Assembly: GCF_018687975.1 (NCBI RefSeq)
Contig: NZ_CP061310.1
Span: 1,612,001-1,676,000 of the forward strand
Reading direction: 5' to 3'
From: Polynucleobacter sp. es-EL-1
Lineage (GTDB): Bacteria > Pseudomonadota > Gammaproteobacteria > Burkholderiales > Burkholderiaceae
DNA length: 64,000 nucleotides
Shown here piece by piece: positions 50,184-58,354 of this stretch. Positions within the stretch are counted from its first letter, which is position 1; each line of letters begins with the position of its first letter. A program made the position numbers and the translations under genes. The notes under the pieces were generated by a model that did no database searches, was not told where the DNA came from, and worked only from the letters and a program-made list of their open reading frames with translations.

Positions 50184-52106
50184 TTATTGCCCAAACGAAC
50201 GCTCAAGGCGCTGCTGGAAGTTTCTGGTAACGCTCAGTGATTCTTTCAAAATACGTCGATCAATATTGTTCAAGCTATTAAGTTCAATAGCATTTGGATT
50301 GCCATCAATTTCATGTCCATCAATTTGAATGGATAAACGCAGCATCTGCAGATACTCAAATGCAGTAACCCAAGACATGTACTCTGCTTCCGGAACTTTT
50401 AAAGTTTGACCCACAGCAATGAGACGCTCTCTCGTATTGGTTTCCGGAATAGCATTTGCTAATGCATAGATACGTGCAGCATCTACCAAGATTGCAGTGC
50501 CATGTTTTTTCAAATCAATACATTGCTTACCATCGAGCTTAATCGTATCTAAACCGCCATGCCAAGTGATAGGTACCTTCATGCGTAATGAATTGTCTGC
50601 CAACTGCTTCAGAAAACGCAGATTGCGAGGAGCATGCGTCAGAATGATTTCCTTCATCTTGAGAAGTAAGTCGGGATTGCCTGCAATGCGCCTAAAGTCA
50701 AAGTAAATGCTGGCATTTAATAAATTTTCTCCCGAACCCTCATCAATCCAGTGCGCAAATTTACGATTCCACTCGGCCTCACTCAAACAAATTTTGGGAT
50801 TACTTGCCATCACATTGCCTTTGCACAATGGGTAGCCACAAACGTCTAAGGCCTTATTCACATCCAAAGCAAAAGCAACATACTTCTCGCGTACTGCGTC
50901 ACTAGCTTCTCCAGAAAACACCAAAGCATTGTCTTGATCGGTTGCAATCGTTTGCTCAGAGCGACCCTCAGAGCCCAGTGCAATCCAAGCAAAACTCTTC
51001 ATATCAATATTGTGTTGATGTGCATAGAGCTCAATCAATCTGTCACACACTAGATCATTCAAATCGCTAATCAATCGAGTTAATTGCTTCGCTTGGACTC
51101 CCTGACCAATCAAGTTCTTAGCAAAACGACGAATATCTTTTGCACAGAGCGCTACGCTTGCTAAATCAGGCGCAGAACGAATCGACATGCTGATATGTTT
51201 AAGCGAGAGTCGCTGCATCGCAAACAAATCTCTCTCCGAGAGAATGTTCACCACCTCATTACCATCCATCACTGGAATATGACGTATGCCCAGCTGTAAA
51301 AATATTAATGCGGCATCCTGAGCGCTATCCCGAATCGTTAAAGACTTCACCCCTTTGGTCATCACCTCTTTAATCGGCAGGTTCACATCAATCTGGGGAA
51401 TGGTGACCCTTCCCAAAATGTCGTATCGAGTCAGGATGCCCACTAAACCTTCCTCTGCATTACTTACCAAGATAGATCCAACTCTGCGCTCATGCATCAT
51501 CGTCAAAGCTTCTTTAATGCTCGTATCGGGCGAGACACACAATGGCTTTTTACGAGGCAGCTCACCAAGTGGTGTTTCTAAAGATTGTTCAGAAAAGATT
51601 TGAGAGGTATAGGTTCTTTGCAATACCTGCCATGAGCGCTCTAAAAATCTCATAATGCTTTGACTTAAAAAGTCGGCAAACTGCGGCGACATTTCTGCCA
51701 AGCGCCTCATGACGTCTGTAGAAATACTTAAACAGAAGCAATCTCCAATCGCCGCATAGGTTGCAGTTGGAGAGCGCCCCGCCATTGCAGCACTCACTGG
51801 AAAAAGCTCTCCCGCTTCAATCTCATGCGCCTCTCCCGCCTCATTAGAAAGACCCCGACGTGACACTACGCCGCCCTTACGAATAAAAAATAAACGGTTT
51901 ACAGGGGGGCTTTGAGGAGACAGAAAGACTTCATCTGGCGCGAAATACTCTTCTTGCGAGTTTTCAATGAAAAAATCGACATGCTCAGGCTTCATTTCAG
52001 AAAACGGCAGAACCTGCATCATCTGCTGGGTCAGGTTCACAATCAAACTACGTGATGGGCTAGTTTTCTTCAAGGCATCCTCGGTCTTTAACTTCTCTTT
52101 AATCAT
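50184..52106 (-). CDS. cNMP-binding, CBS and DUF294 nucleotidyltransferase-like protein
   Basis: A 640-residue soluble signalling protein. Domain order: a cyclic-nucleotide-binding-like domain (about 40-160; RLFFIRKGGVVSRRGLSNE), two CBS motifs (about 190-310; VSPDTSIKEALTMMHERRVG), and a DUF294 nucleotidyltransferase (about 340-480; IALGSEGRSEQTIATDQDN, the G-S and D-x-D metal pattern as in GlnD/GlnE), ending with a helical C-terminal substrate domain. The family is predicted, not shown, to nucleotidylate a partner. It is upstream of the exonuclease and the symporter pair, suggesting control of solute uptake in response to a nucleotide. Confidence 0.9.
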   Translation of the reverse strand: MIKEKLKTEDALKKTSPSRSLIVNLTQQMMQVLPFSEMKPEHVDFFIENSQEEYFAPDEVFLSPQSPPVNRLFFIRKGGVVSRRGLSNEAGEAHEIEAGELFPVSAAMAGRSPTATYAAIGDCFCLSISTDVMRRLAEMSPQFADFLSQSIMRFLERSWQVLQRTYTSQIFSEQSLETPLGELPRKKPLCVSPDTSIKEALTMMHERRVGSILVSNAEEGLVGILTRYDILGRVTIPQIDVNLPIKEVMTKGVKSLTIRDSAQDAALIFLQLGIRHIPVMDGNEVVNILSERDLFAMQRLSLKHISMSIRSAPDLASVALCAKDIRRFAKNLIGQGVQAKQLTRLISDLNDLVCDRLIELYAHQHNIDMKSFAWIALGSEGRSEQTIATDQDNALVFSGEASDAVREKYVAFALDVNKALDVCGYPLCKGNVMASNPKICLSEAEWNRKFAHWIDEGSGENLLNASIYFDFRRIAGNPDLLLKMKEIILTHAPRNLRFLKQLADNSLRMKVPITWHGGLDTIKLDGKQCIDLKKHGTAILVDAARIYALANAIPETNTRERLIAVGQTLKVPEAEYMSWVTAFEYLQMLRLSIQIDGHEIDGNPNAIELNSLNNIDRRILKESLSVTRNFQQRLERSFGQ

Positions 52107-52144
52107 TCAATTTAGCGTGTCACATGGGCGCTGTCTATAGCAAT

Positions 52145-52182
52145 GGGCCCACTTATTTGACTCTAATCAAATAAGTGGGCCC
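52145..52182. other. Perfect 16-bp inverted repeat downstream of the pilin gene
   Basis: GGGCCCACTTATTTGA (52145-52160) and its exact complement (52167-52182) flank a six-base spacer. It lies between the pilin stop and the DUF294 start, both on the minus strand. There is no T run on either side, so it is an atypical terminator, a 3'-end stabiliser, or a protein-binding palindrome. Confidence 0.65.
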
Positions 52183-52230
52183 TTCATACCCAAACCTCAA
52201 CTGGGGGCTTTATTTAAGCCCTAGTGATGA

Positions 52231-52746
52231 CTACTTACTTAAACGACACTCAGCGGGTAGCAATTGGGAGGCTAAGTTAGTCTCAGCACTTCTACAGGAC
52301 CACCCCCCGGCCCACGATGATCCCTCAGGCTTTGATAAATCGATTGCCCTGGGAATAATGGCATCTGGTTCATTAGTGGGAATGAGATACAAAGTATTTT
52401 TCCCAGCAGGGGCCACGTTAGCTTGATAGTCAATCGCAATCGCTCCTGAAGGATCAATTTCAATTAACTTCACACTACGGGTAGGAGCAAAAACGAAAGA
52501 TCCTTGAGTTGCCTCGTCCATCGCTACTGTGCCTCGACTAGAAAATGTCTCTGTTACAGCAAGCTTAGCTGCTGAGGCAAGATTTAAACCCTCCACAATC
52601 CGGCTGCGGGCGATGTAGTCCTGATACTTTGGAACTGCTACTGCGACCAAGATACCAATGATGGCAACCACCACCATCACCTCTATCAGGGTAAAGCCAG
52701 CATCTCTTGCTTGAACCACGCGACTAATTGAAACAGTATTTTCCAT
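52231..52746 (-). CDS. Type IV pilin-like protein (PilA/PilE type)
   Basis: Major or minor pilin subunit. The prepilin site is DAG|FTLIEVMVVVAIIGI, with the +5 Glu at residue 22, and continues AVAVPKYQDYIARSR. The 171-residue protein ends with a cysteine pair (WSCRSAET ... LLPAECRLSK) forming the usual D-loop. The leader of 17 residues is longer than the 6-7 typical of type IVa pilins. No pilus assembly genes are adjacent. Its 5' leader can fold over the ribosome site (see the hairpin entry). Confidence 0.93.
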   Translation of the reverse strand: MENTVSISRVVQARDAGFTLIEVMVVVAIIGILVAVAVPKYQDYIARSRIVEGLNLASAAKLAVTETFSSRGTVAMDEATQGSFVFAPTRSVKLIEIDPSGAIAIDYQANVAPAGKNTLYLIPTNEPDAIIPRAIDLSKPEGSSWAGGWSCRSAETNLASQLLPAECRLSK

Positions 52747-52753
52747 GTAAAAA

Positions 52754-52803
52754 CCCCTAGTTAAATCACCCTATGATCCTACATAGAGCCATTCTTCTAG
52801 GGG
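52754..52803 (-). promoter_or_regulatory. Pilin leader hairpin that covers the ribosome binding site
   Basis: CCCCTAG and CTAGGGG (7 bp perfect; 52754-52760 with 52797-52803) enclose a symmetric 10/10 internal loop and an inner perfect 5-bp stem (52771-52775 with 52782-52786). The 3' arm on the mRNA contains AGGGG, the ribosome site 7 bases before the pilin ATG. The fold would hide it, suggesting translational control by an RNA, protein or ligand. Confidence 0.5.
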
Positions 52804-52856
52804 CATGCTGCTATCAGATTGGTCTGATTTTTGATGCGCTACTTAGTAAATGCTGC

Positions 52857-53555
52857 TTAAGCCTTTTTATGTTTACGCTTAACCAGTTCACCTGCACCCA
52901 TCACTGCAATCGCACCAATAGCACCTGCTACTAAGCCATATGACTCTACTCCAGGGCCGAAGAACTTCATCACCCCTGGGTCGGACATGATCATGCCACC
53001 CGCAATCCAGCCCAATAAGCCTGCACCCGCGGTAACAATAATCGGAAAACGGTCAATTAAGAACAGTACGATGCGACTGCCGCCAATGATGAGCGGTACA
53101 GAAACCAACAAGCCGAAGACGATATAACCTAGCTGATGCGCTTGATCATCTACCTGACCAGCAGCACCCGCAATTGCTAAGACGTTATCTAAGCTCATCA
53201 CAATATCGGCAACGATGATGGTTTTAATCGCAGCAAATAATTTATCTGGAGCTTGGAGATCATGCTCCTCTTCACCACCAGAATCGACCATTAGCTTGTA
53301 GCCAATCCACAGAAGCAAGAGGCCACCAACGAACTTCAAGAATGGGATCTGCAATAGCGTGACGGCAAATGCAACCAACACAATACGGAGAATAATTGCG
53401 CCAGCAGTGCCCCACAAAATACCTTTACGACGCTGATTGGGGTGTAGATTACGGCAAGCCAATGCGATCACTACTGCATTGTCGCCACCCAAAAGAATAT
53501 CGATCAAGATGATCTGCGCGACGACAGACCAATCAAGCATTGTTAAAAACTCCAT
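52857..53555 (-). CDS. TerC-family integral membrane protein
   Basis: A 232-residue protein with about seven hydrophobic helices. The two metal-associated motifs are LIDILLGGDNAVVIALA near the start and DIVMSLDNVLAIAGA near residue 117, both DN-containing as in TerC/YkoY/YjbE. Such proteins have been linked to manganese or calcium handling and metal loading of exported proteins; tellurite resistance is not implied. It follows sucD but is separated from it by a terminator. Confidence 0.92.
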   Translation of the reverse strand: MEFLTMLDWSVVAQIILIDILLGGDNAVVIALACRNLHPNQRRKGILWGTAGAIILRIVLVAFAVTLLQIPFLKFVGGLLLLWIGYKLMVDSGGEEEHDLQAPDKLFAAIKTIIVADIVMSLDNVLAIAGAAGQVDDQAHQLGYIVFGLLVSVPLIIGGSRIVLFLIDRFPIIVTAGAGLLGWIAGGMIMSDPGVMKFFGPGVESYGLVAGAIGAIAVMGAGELVKRKHKKA

Positions 53556-53601
53556 GTCATCCTCTTATATTTTTATGTTTTAACTACTAAGTACTGCAAA
53601 A

Positions 53602-53623
53602 AAGGATGCTGGAGAGCATCCTT
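53602..53623 (-). terminator. Rho-independent terminator of sucCD
   Basis: AAGGATGCT pairs perfectly with AGCATCCTT around a four-base loop, and on the minus strand is followed by a T run. It is 15 bases beyond the sucD stop. Confidence 0.9.
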
Positions 53624-53637
53624 TTCCTTAAACCTAA

Positions 53638-54531
53638 TTACAACATGGCTTTCAGTAAGGCCGCCATTTCTGATGGATTTTTTGTTACTTTAAAGCCACA
53701 CTCTTCCATAACGGCTAGCTTAGCATCGGCAGTATCAGCTCCACCTGAAATCAATGCGCCTGCATGGCCCATACGCTTTCCTGGAGGCGCTGTAACGCCA
53801 GCGATAAAACCAACTACTGGCTTTTTCATATTCTCTTTGCACCAACGAGCAGCTTCAGCCTCATCTGGACCACCGATCTCACCAATCATGATGACCGCAT
53901 CTGTTTCTGGATCTTCATTGAACATCTTCATTACATCAATGTGCTTTAAACCATTAATAGGGTCGCCACCAATACCAACTGCAGTCGATTGACCAAGACC
54001 AATTGCTGTGAGCTGGCCTACAGCCTCATAAGTCAGAGTACCGGAACGGCTAACAACGCCAATGCGACCCTTCTTATGAATATGGCCAGGCATGATGCCG
54101 ATTTTGATTTCATCAGGGGTAATGATTCCAGGGCAATTTGGCCCTAGCAATAATGTTTTCTTGCCACCAGCAGCTTCTTTTGCATGCATCTTGTTACGGA
54201 CTTCTAACATGTCGCGTACTGGAATGCCTTCAGTAATACAGATAACAAAATCGAGGTCGGCTTCAACCGCTTCCCAAATTGCAGCAGCAGCGCCTGGAGG
54301 CGGAACATAAATCACTGAAGTAGTAGCGCCAGTTTGCTGAGCAGCTTCTTTAACTGTTCCAAAAATAGGAATATTAAAAATAGATTCGCCAGCCTTCTTT
54401 GGGTTCACACCCGCTACAAAACAATTTTTACCGTTTGCGTATTCTTGACATTTTTCTGTATGGAACTGGCCAGTCTTACCAGTAATACCTTGAGTAATAA
54501 CTCGTGTATTTTTATTTACCAAAATAGACAT
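53638..54531 (-). CDS. sucD: Succinyl-CoA ligase [ADP-forming], alpha subunit SucD
   Basis: TCA-cycle enzyme subunit that binds CoA and carries the phosphohistidine. Among 297 residues are the CoA site TRVITQGITGKTGQFHTE, LLGPNCPGIITPDE, GVVSRSGTLTYEAV, and the active-site histidine in KRMGHAGALISGG. It is 15 bases after sucC. Confidence 0.98.
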   Translation of the reverse strand: MSILVNKNTRVITQGITGKTGQFHTEKCQEYANGKNCFVAGVNPKKAGESIFNIPIFGTVKEAAQQTGATTSVIYVPPPGAAAAIWEAVEADLDFVICITEGIPVRDMLEVRNKMHAKEAAGGKKTLLLGPNCPGIITPDEIKIGIMPGHIHKKGRIGVVSRSGTLTYEAVGQLTAIGLGQSTAVGIGGDPINGLKHIDVMKMFNEDPETDAVIMIGEIGGPDEAEAARWCKENMKKPVVGFIAGVTAPPGKRMGHAGALISGGADTADAKLAVMEECGFKVTKNPSEMAALLKAML

Positions 54532-54546
54532 ATTGAAATTCCTTGA

Positions 54547-55716
54547 TTATTTGTTTTTTGCAACAGCGGCAACTACTTTGGTAGCTGCTTCAGCCATTGA
54601 ATCGGCACTAATGATTGGTAAACCAGAGTCAGCAAGAATCTTCTTGCCTAAGTCTTCATTGGTTCCCTTCATACGCACAACCAAAGGTACTGTGAGATTG
54701 ACTGCTTTACATGCCGTAACGACACCATCAGCAATCACGTCACAGCGCATAATGCCGCCGAAAATGTTCACCAAAATGGCTTCAACGCTCTTGTTCTTGA
54801 GCATGATCTTGAATGCCTCAGTTACCTTTTCTGCTGTTGCACCACCGCCTACATCCAAGAAGTTGGCTGGCTCGCCGCCAAATAACTTAATCGTGTCCAT
54901 GGTGGCCATTGCCAAGCCAGCGCCATTAACTAAACAACCAATGTTGCCATCAAGTGAGATGTAGGCCAGATCAAATTTAGAGGCTTCGATTTCAGCTGCA
55001 TCTTCTTCATCGATGTCACGGTAAGCAACAATTTCAGGATGACGATATAAAGCATTCGGATCAAAATTGAACTTGGCATCCAATGCCTTGATCTTGCCAT
55101 TACCTTCCAAAATCAATGGGTTAATTTCAACCAATGATGCATCGGTATCCCAGTAAGTTTTGTATAGGTTTTTAAATACATCGCGAGCCATCGGAATAGA
55201 GGCATCCGGAACACCAATTCCCTTTGCAATGACATCGCAATCAGCATCTGTTAAGCCAACCATTGGATCAACAAATACTTTGATAATTTTTTCTGGGTGA
55301 GATTCAGCAACCTCTTCGATATCCATGCCACCTTCACTAGATGCCATGATCACATTTTTTTGCGTACCGCGATCAGTAACGATACTGAAGTAATACTCTT
55401 TTTTAATGTCAGCGCCATCTTCAATTAAAAGACGATTCACTTTCTGACCTTCTGGCCCAGTTTGGTGGGTCTTCAACTGCATGCCCAAAATTTCGGAAGC
55501 GTACTTTTTCACTTCGTCCATGCTGCGAGCTAATTTCACGCCGCCACCTTTACCGCGACCACCTGCATGAATTTGTGCTTTCACAACCCACACTGGACCA
55601 CCTAGTTTTTCAGCTGCCTTAATTGCTTCATCCACACTGAATGCAGGAATGCCATTTGGAACAGGCACATTAAATTGGCGCAATAGTTCTTTGCCTTGGT
55701 ACTCGTGAATTTTCAT
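54547..55716 (-). CDS. sucC: Succinyl-CoA ligase [ADP-forming], beta subunit SucC
   Basis: Nucleotide- and succinate-binding subunit with an ATP-grasp fold. Its 389 residues begin MKIHEYQGKELLRQFNVPVP and contain VKAQIHAGGRGKGGGVKLA, IDGNIG-type phosphate loop sequence (SLDGNIGCLVNGAGLAM) and NIFGGIMRCDVIADG. It is the first of the sucC-sucD pair, with a 178-base gap to recX holding its promoter region. Confidence 0.98.
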   Translation of the reverse strand: MKIHEYQGKELLRQFNVPVPNGIPAFSVDEAIKAAEKLGGPVWVVKAQIHAGGRGKGGGVKLARSMDEVKKYASEILGMQLKTHQTGPEGQKVNRLLIEDGADIKKEYYFSIVTDRGTQKNVIMASSEGGMDIEEVAESHPEKIIKVFVDPMVGLTDADCDVIAKGIGVPDASIPMARDVFKNLYKTYWDTDASLVEINPLILEGNGKIKALDAKFNFDPNALYRHPEIVAYRDIDEEDAAEIEASKFDLAYISLDGNIGCLVNGAGLAMATMDTIKLFGGEPANFLDVGGGATAEKVTEAFKIMLKNKSVEAILVNIFGGIMRCDVIADGVVTACKAVNLTVPLVVRMKGTNEDLGKKILADSGLPIISADSMAEAATKVVAAVAKNK

Positions 55717-55894
55717 AATTACTCCGAAACGGTGTCTTTTTTTAGCTAGCGATGAGAATTTATAAAACCAGTCAGCTTCTTTTTTAGCCCTACTTTTGCT
55801 GAATAAAACTAAAAAATAGCCAGCGGTTTACCCGATTTCATAAGTCTATCATGCTGCAATGCATCAACTAGGAGTTATTGGCTCCGTAATTGCC

Positions 55895-56431
55895 CTAGGC
55901 AGATCGCCCAGCAACCACCCTGGAGACCACGTCAGAGCTAAAGCCCTTAGATGCTAAAAAACGATATTGTCTTGCTCGCTCTTTTTGCTCTTGCGCCACG
56001 ACACCAAATTTTCTCTGCCAAAGGTCTTGCGCCCTTTGAAATTCAGTCTCTTTTAATGACTTGATGAGCTCAGCAGACTCCTGAGCATCCACCCCTGCTC
56101 GCTCTAACTCATCTTGAATTTTTCGTGCACCAAAACGCTCACTTCTTCTGCGCACCAAGGACTGTGCAAAACGCTGGTCTGACAGCCATCCTCTGGCCTC
56201 AAAATCATCCAAAACTTCCTCGATTTGAATACTCAAAGGTTTTGCCGCAGGAATGCCTTCCCCCTCTAGCAATTCAGAACTACCCTTCAAGATCTTTGCT
56301 GCAGATTCTGTCAACTTGGCTTCTAAGCCCTTGCGACTATATTCACGCATCGATAAAAGGCGCAAAGCCCGAGCTTTCAAACTCGGGCTTTGTTTTTTAC
56401 CTTGTTTTACGTCGAGATCTGATTCCGACAT
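55895..56431 (-). CDS. recX: RecA regulator RecX
   Basis: Small helical protein that blocks RecA filament extension. Its 178 residues show the tandem helical repeats of RecX (LRLLSMREYSRKGLEAKL, LDDFEARGWLSDQRFAQSLV, RERARQYRFLASKGF). It follows recA by 7 bases in the same orientation. A 10-bp perfect hairpin lies inside codons 13-23 and may lower its expression relative to recA. Confidence 0.93.
   Translation of the reverse strand: MSESDLDVKQGKKQSPSLKARALRLLSMREYSRKGLEAKLTESAAKILKGSSELLEGEGIPAAKPLSIQIEEVLDDFEARGWLSDQRFAQSLVRRRSERFGARKIQDELERAGVDAQESAELIKSLKETEFQRAQDLWQRKFGVVAQEQKERARQYRFLASKGFSSDVVSRVVAGRSA
56364..56391. other. Perfect 10-bp hairpin within the start of recX
   Basis: AAAGCCCGAG and CTCGGGCTTT flank an eight-base loop. 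It codes for SPSLKARAL of RecX on the minus strand. On the plus strand it is followed by GTTTTTT and so is a canonical terminator against antisense transcription. On the minus strand the following bases are GCGCCTTTT, a weaker terminator context that could attenuate recA-to-recX read-through. Confidence 0.7.
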
Positions 56432-56438
56432 CGAAAAA

Positions 56439-57527
56439 TTATGCTTCCTCTTCTTCGCTCACAACATCACTAATTACTGCTGTGCCTGCCTTAACGCCTA
56501 ACTTCTCACGAATCTTGGCTTCGATATCTTGAGCAATGGCTGGGTTTTCTTTCAAGAATTCACGCACATTATCTTTGCCCTGACCGATGCGATCACCGTT
56601 ATAGCTATACCAAGAACCTGACTTTTCAACGATATCCGCCTCTACGCCCATATCAATGATTTCACCCTCTCTTGAGATTCCAGCGCCATACATGATGTCA
56701 AAGATTGCTTCACGGAACGGAGGAGAAACCTTGTTCTTGACTACCTTCACGCGAGTCTCATTACCCACTACCTCATCGCCCTTCTTGATGCTACCAATGC
56801 GACGAATATCTAAACGCATCGAGGCATAGAACTTCAATGCATTACCGCCAGTCGTGGTTTCAGGGGAACCGAACATCACACCAATCTTCATTCGAATCTG
56901 GTTAATAAAGATCACTGTTGTATTAGTACGCTTAATTGCACCAGTCAATTTACGTAAGGCCTGACTCATCAAGCGAGCCTGCAAGCCAGGCAATGAATCG
57001 CCCATGTCGCCCTCAATCTCCGCTCTTGGTACCAAGGCTGCTACTGAGTCAATCACGATTAAGTCAATTGAACCTGACCGCACTAATGCATCGGCAATTT
57101 CCAATGCTTGCTCGCCAGTATCTGGTTGTGAAATCAACAGATTATTCACATCAACACCTAGGCGTGACGCGTATTGCACATCCAGCGCATGCTCAGCATC
57201 AATAAATGCACAGGTGCCGCCGATCTTTTGCATTTCTGCAATCGCGTGCAAAGTCAGTGTTGTTTTTCCTGATGACTCTGGCCCATAAATTTCAATGACA
57301 CGGCCGCGCGCCAACCCACCTACTCCTAGCGCAATATCTAAACCTAATGAACCACTGGAAACGACTTGAATATCTTGATGTATCTCTGCGTCGCCCAATC
57401 GCATGATTGAGCCTTTACCGAATTGCTTTTCAATTTGTGCCAAGGCCGCAGTTAAGGCCTTTTGCTTGTCCCCACTCATGCCGTCAAACTCTGATGAGGC
57501 TGATTTTTTCTTATCATCCAAGGCCAT
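56439..57527 (-). CDS. recA: Recombinase RecA
   Basis: Strand-exchange ATPase and LexA co-protease. Its 362 residues have Walker A in IYGPESSGKTTLTLHAI, LIVIDSVAALVPRAEIEGD, the family signature ALRKLTGAIKRTNTTVIFIN, and the acidic tail VVSEEEEA. A LexA box overlaps its predicted promoter 70 bases upstream, so it is SOS-induced. recX follows at once. Confidence 0.99.
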   Translation of the reverse strand: MALDDKKKSASSEFDGMSGDKQKALTAALAQIEKQFGKGSIMRLGDAEIHQDIQVVSSGSLGLDIALGVGGLARGRVIEIYGPESSGKTTLTLHAIAEMQKIGGTCAFIDAEHALDVQYASRLGVDVNNLLISQPDTGEQALEIADALVRSGSIDLIVIDSVAALVPRAEIEGDMGDSLPGLQARLMSQALRKLTGAIKRTNTTVIFINQIRMKIGVMFGSPETTTGGNALKFYASMRLDIRRIGSIKKGDEVVGNETRVKVVKNKVSPPFREAIFDIMYGAGISREGEIIDMGVEADIVEKSGSWYSYNGDRIGQGKDNVREFLKENPAIAQDIEAKIREKLGVKAGTAVISDVVSEEEEA

Positions 57528-57597
57528 TTTTTAATTCCTTTTCGCTATGTATTGGGCTTTTTCCCGAAGATTCTGTACTTTTTAACAACTTAGAAGT

Positions 57598-57627
57598 TAC
57601 TGTATATAAAAACAGTACTATTTGCAA
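57598..57627 (-). promoter_or_regulatory. recA promoter with LexA (SOS) box
   Basis: TACTGTATATAAAAACAGTA (57598-57617) matches the LexA consensus CTGT-N8-ACAG with the AT-rich core. Read on the minus strand, TTGCAA (57627-57622) and TACAGT (57604-57599) at 17-base spacing are possible -35 and -10 boxes, so LexA would block polymerase. A second, weaker CTGT-N8-ACAA site lies at 57573-57588, between this box and the recA start. Confidence 0.9.
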
Positions 57628-57642
57628 GGAACTTTTTAAGCC

Positions 57643-58173
57643 TTATGGCTGATTTTTGCTTGGGGCCGTTCTGACGCGATCCCAGTAGAAAAATAGTGGA
57701 ATAGCGGCTCCCCAAACAATGGCCAGCAATATGAGACCGCCAACCTGTCCGTTTGGTCCCCATCCACCCGCGCCCATCCTGATACCTGCCTCATAAGACA
57801 TGGGGCCTGCAATAGCGCCTAGTACCGCACCCAAGATGGGTCTGCCGCGCAACCAAGTTAGTGACCCATTTATAGTGCTCGCGACTAAAGCCCAGAGCGT
57901 CCACATCCAAATTGGCGATAAATACTGGCTTGGCCACGCATCTTCAAAGACCAAAAATCCTGATAAGGAAATAAGTGAGTCAGCGCACACTCCGTATATA
58001 GCAGCCTTCAATAGGAGGTTCATCTCCAATGCTGCTTGATCAGAGCGCCAAATATGAATAGCAAGATAGAGTAAGGTGACTACTACAGGCCAAAACACCT
58101 GCTGATTAGCAGCCCCAATGACACAGGCAAACCAACCCAACTGGAAAAGTACAAAGTTCCAAAATTTAGCCAT
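57643..58173 (-). CDS. DUF2878-family membrane protein
   Basis: A 176-residue membrane protein with five or so hydrophobic segments (NFVLFQLGWFACVIGAANQQ at the start, WPVVVTLLYLAIHIW, WMWTLWALVASTING, and a glycine-rich LGAVLGAIAGPMSYEAGIRMGA). This pattern fits DUF2878, of unknown function. It is a single gene between recA's upstream region and tRNA-Met. Confidence 0.85.
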   Translation of the reverse strand: MAKFWNFVLFQLGWFACVIGAANQQVFWPVVVTLLYLAIHIWRSDQAALEMNLLLKAAIYGVCADSLISLSGFLVFEDAWPSQYLSPIWMWTLWALVASTINGSLTWLRGRPILGAVLGAIAGPMSYEAGIRMGAGGWGPNGQVGGLILLAIVWGAAIPLFFYWDRVRTAPSKNQP

Positions 58174-58237
58174 CGCTTAAACCCAAGCAAGTTACCCAAG
58201 AAAAAGGCCACTGCCGCTGGGCAATGGCCTAATAATG

Positions 58238-58314
58238 TGGTGGCGAATCAGGGATTTGAACCCCGGACCTGCGGATTATGATTCCGTCGCTCTAACCAGC
58301 TGAGCTAATTCGCC
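58238..58314 (-). tRNA. tRNA-Met (CAT anticodon)
   Basis: A full cloverleaf on the minus strand: acceptor GGCGAAT paired perfectly with ATTCGCC, D arm with GCTCAGCTGGTTAGAGC, anticodon loop ATCATAA (CAT), T arm with GGTTCAAATCC, and an encoded CCA. The first pair of the anticodon stem is an A-C mismatch. G1-C72 pairing rules out the initiator. A lysidine-modified tRNA-Ile2 also has CAT, but the overall sequence looks like elongator Met. Confidence 0.9.
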
Positions 58315-58354
58315 GAAGTTGGGATTCTAGCTTATTTGGCTAAGTCGATCAATT

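Noticed and set aside
53606..54964. Plus-strand open frames opposite sucC and sucD
   Set aside because: Both sucC and sucD are full-length and well conserved; the opposite frames are coding shadows.
58238..58314. Reading the CAT tRNA as initiator or tRNA-Ile2
   Set aside because: A G1-C72 pair excludes the initiator type, and the body resembles elongator Met; lysidine recognition features could not be tested, so some doubt remains.
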